Part shown: piece after piece, positions 5,205 through 5,712 of the stretch
Layout of the letters: every line of letters begins with the position of its first letter
Position numbering within the stretch: position 1 is the first letter of the stretch
From: Massilia sp. UBA2709
Lineage (GTDB): Bacteria > Pseudomonadota > Gammaproteobacteria > Burkholderiales > Burkholderiaceae_D
NCBI GenBank assembly: GCA_002354135.1
Contig: DEKZ01000343.1
Coordinates: 245-5,956 of the forward strand
DNA: 5,712 nt
Direction of reading: 5' to 3'
Notes under the pieces: generated by a model
Told to the model about the DNA's origin: nothing
The model's database searches: none
What the model saw: only the letters and a program-made list of their open reading frames with translations
Translations under genes and position numbers: made by a program

Positions 5205-5712
5205 ATGACCATCACACCCGCCCCCCCTGACGACGACCTGCTGCGCCGGATGCACGCCGGAGACGCCGCCGCCTTCGCGGCCCTGTACCGGCGCCACCAG
5301 GGCGCGCTGTACCGCTTCGCCCTGCTGCGCTGCGGCTCGGCCGACACCGCCGCCGACATCGTGCAGGAATGCTTCATGGGCCTGCTGACCGGGCGCTTCG
5401 CCTTCGACGCCTTGCGCGGCAGCCTGCAGCATTTCCTGTTCGGCGTGGCGCGGCTGTTGATCCTCAAGCACGAGGAGCCGCGCCGGCGCGAGTCGCCGCT
5501 GCCGGATCCCGACCTGGACGACGACGCATCCGAACCGCCCTCTGAAGCGGCCGGCCCGCTGGCCCGGGTGCTGGCCGACGAAACGGCCGAACAGGTACGG
5601 CGCGCGCTGGCCCGGCTGGCGCCGCACTACCGCGACGTCCTCATCCTCTACGAACTGCACGACCTGTCCTATCTCGAGATCGCCACGATCTGCCAGGTCG
5701 ACATCGGCACCG
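5205..5712 (+). CDS. ECF-family RNA polymerase sigma factor (3' end outside window)
   Basis: An open frame from ATG 5205 runs off the window after 169 codons. It has the two-domain layout of extracytoplasmic-function sigma factors, which redirect RNA polymerase to stress or envelope genes. Region 2 is seen at about 9-65 (DDLLRRMHAGDAAAF, ALYRRHQGALYRFAL, then ADTAADIVQECFMGLLTGR, the -10 binding segment). An acidic, Pro-rich linker (98-117) leads to region 4 at about 126-169: RRALARLAPHYRDVLILYE then LSYLEIATICQVDIGT. The -35 recognition helix is cut by the edge, so only a few tens of residues should be missing. GAGAG eight bases upstream is a plausible ribosome site. An anti-sigma factor often follows such genes but would lie outside. 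The ECF subgroup cannot be assigned from what is visible. Confidence 0.9.
   Translation, partial: MTITPAPPDDDLLRRMHAGDAAAFAALYRRHQGALYRFALLRCGSADTAADIVQECFMGLLTGRFAFDALRGSLQHFLFGVARLLILKHEEPRRRESPLPDPDLDDDASEPPSEAAGPLARVLADETAEQVRRALARLAPHYRDVLILYELHDLSYLEIATICQVDIGT

Overview
The window looks like chromosomal DNA from a high-GC (by eye roughly two-thirds G+C) Gram-negative bacterium. The protein style suggests a betaproteobacterium near Massilia/Oxalobacteraceae; that placement rests on codon use, lipoprotein and Tat signal types and general protein resemblance, not on any search. No rRNA, tRNA, CRISPR array, insertion sequence or phage gene is visible. The region is dominated by exported and envelope proteins.

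Layout. Bases 1-88 hold no supported gene, only a possible fragment of a dispersed intergenic repeat. Bases 89-1267 (minus strand) encode a secreted PQQ-type aldose sugar dehydrogenase of the glucose/sorbosone dehydrogenase family. A 122-base divergent intergenic region (1268-1389) holds a strong ribosome binding site on each side and a near-consensus -10 box for the rightward genes. Rightward, three genes form a tight apparent operon (1390-3100): a Tat-exported M15/DUF882 MepK-like peptidoglycan endopeptidase, an unrecognised 282-residue secreted protein with a CxC motif, and a 107-residue BamE/SmpA-like lipoprotein joined to it by an ATGA overlap. After a short gap comes a second, quite different glucose/sorbosone dehydrogenase (3199-4665), a lipoprotein with an added N-terminal beta-type domain. 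Only 18 bases later a hotdog-fold acyl-CoA thioesterase begins (4684-5130); it lacks a well-placed Shine-Dalgarno site and may be leaderless. The window ends inside an ECF RNA polymerase sigma factor gene (5205 to beyond 5712), preceded by an ECF-like GGAAC -35 element and a perfect inverted repeat.

How the genes may work together. The two sugar dehydrogenases would oxidise aldoses in the periplasm or at the outer membrane, one soluble and one lipid-anchored. The endopeptidase operon points to cell wall and outer-membrane upkeep, with the unknown protein and the small lipoprotein as possible envelope partners. The thioesterase is cytoplasmic and probably only a positional neighbour. The sigma factor likely starts a separate unit whose partners, such as an anti-sigma factor, lie outside the window.

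I found no clear-cut new system. The best candidates for follow-up are the conserved-looking three-gene envelope operon, the lipoprotein dehydrogenase, the possible leaderless start and the palindromes at the dehydrogenase start codon and the sigma factor promoter.
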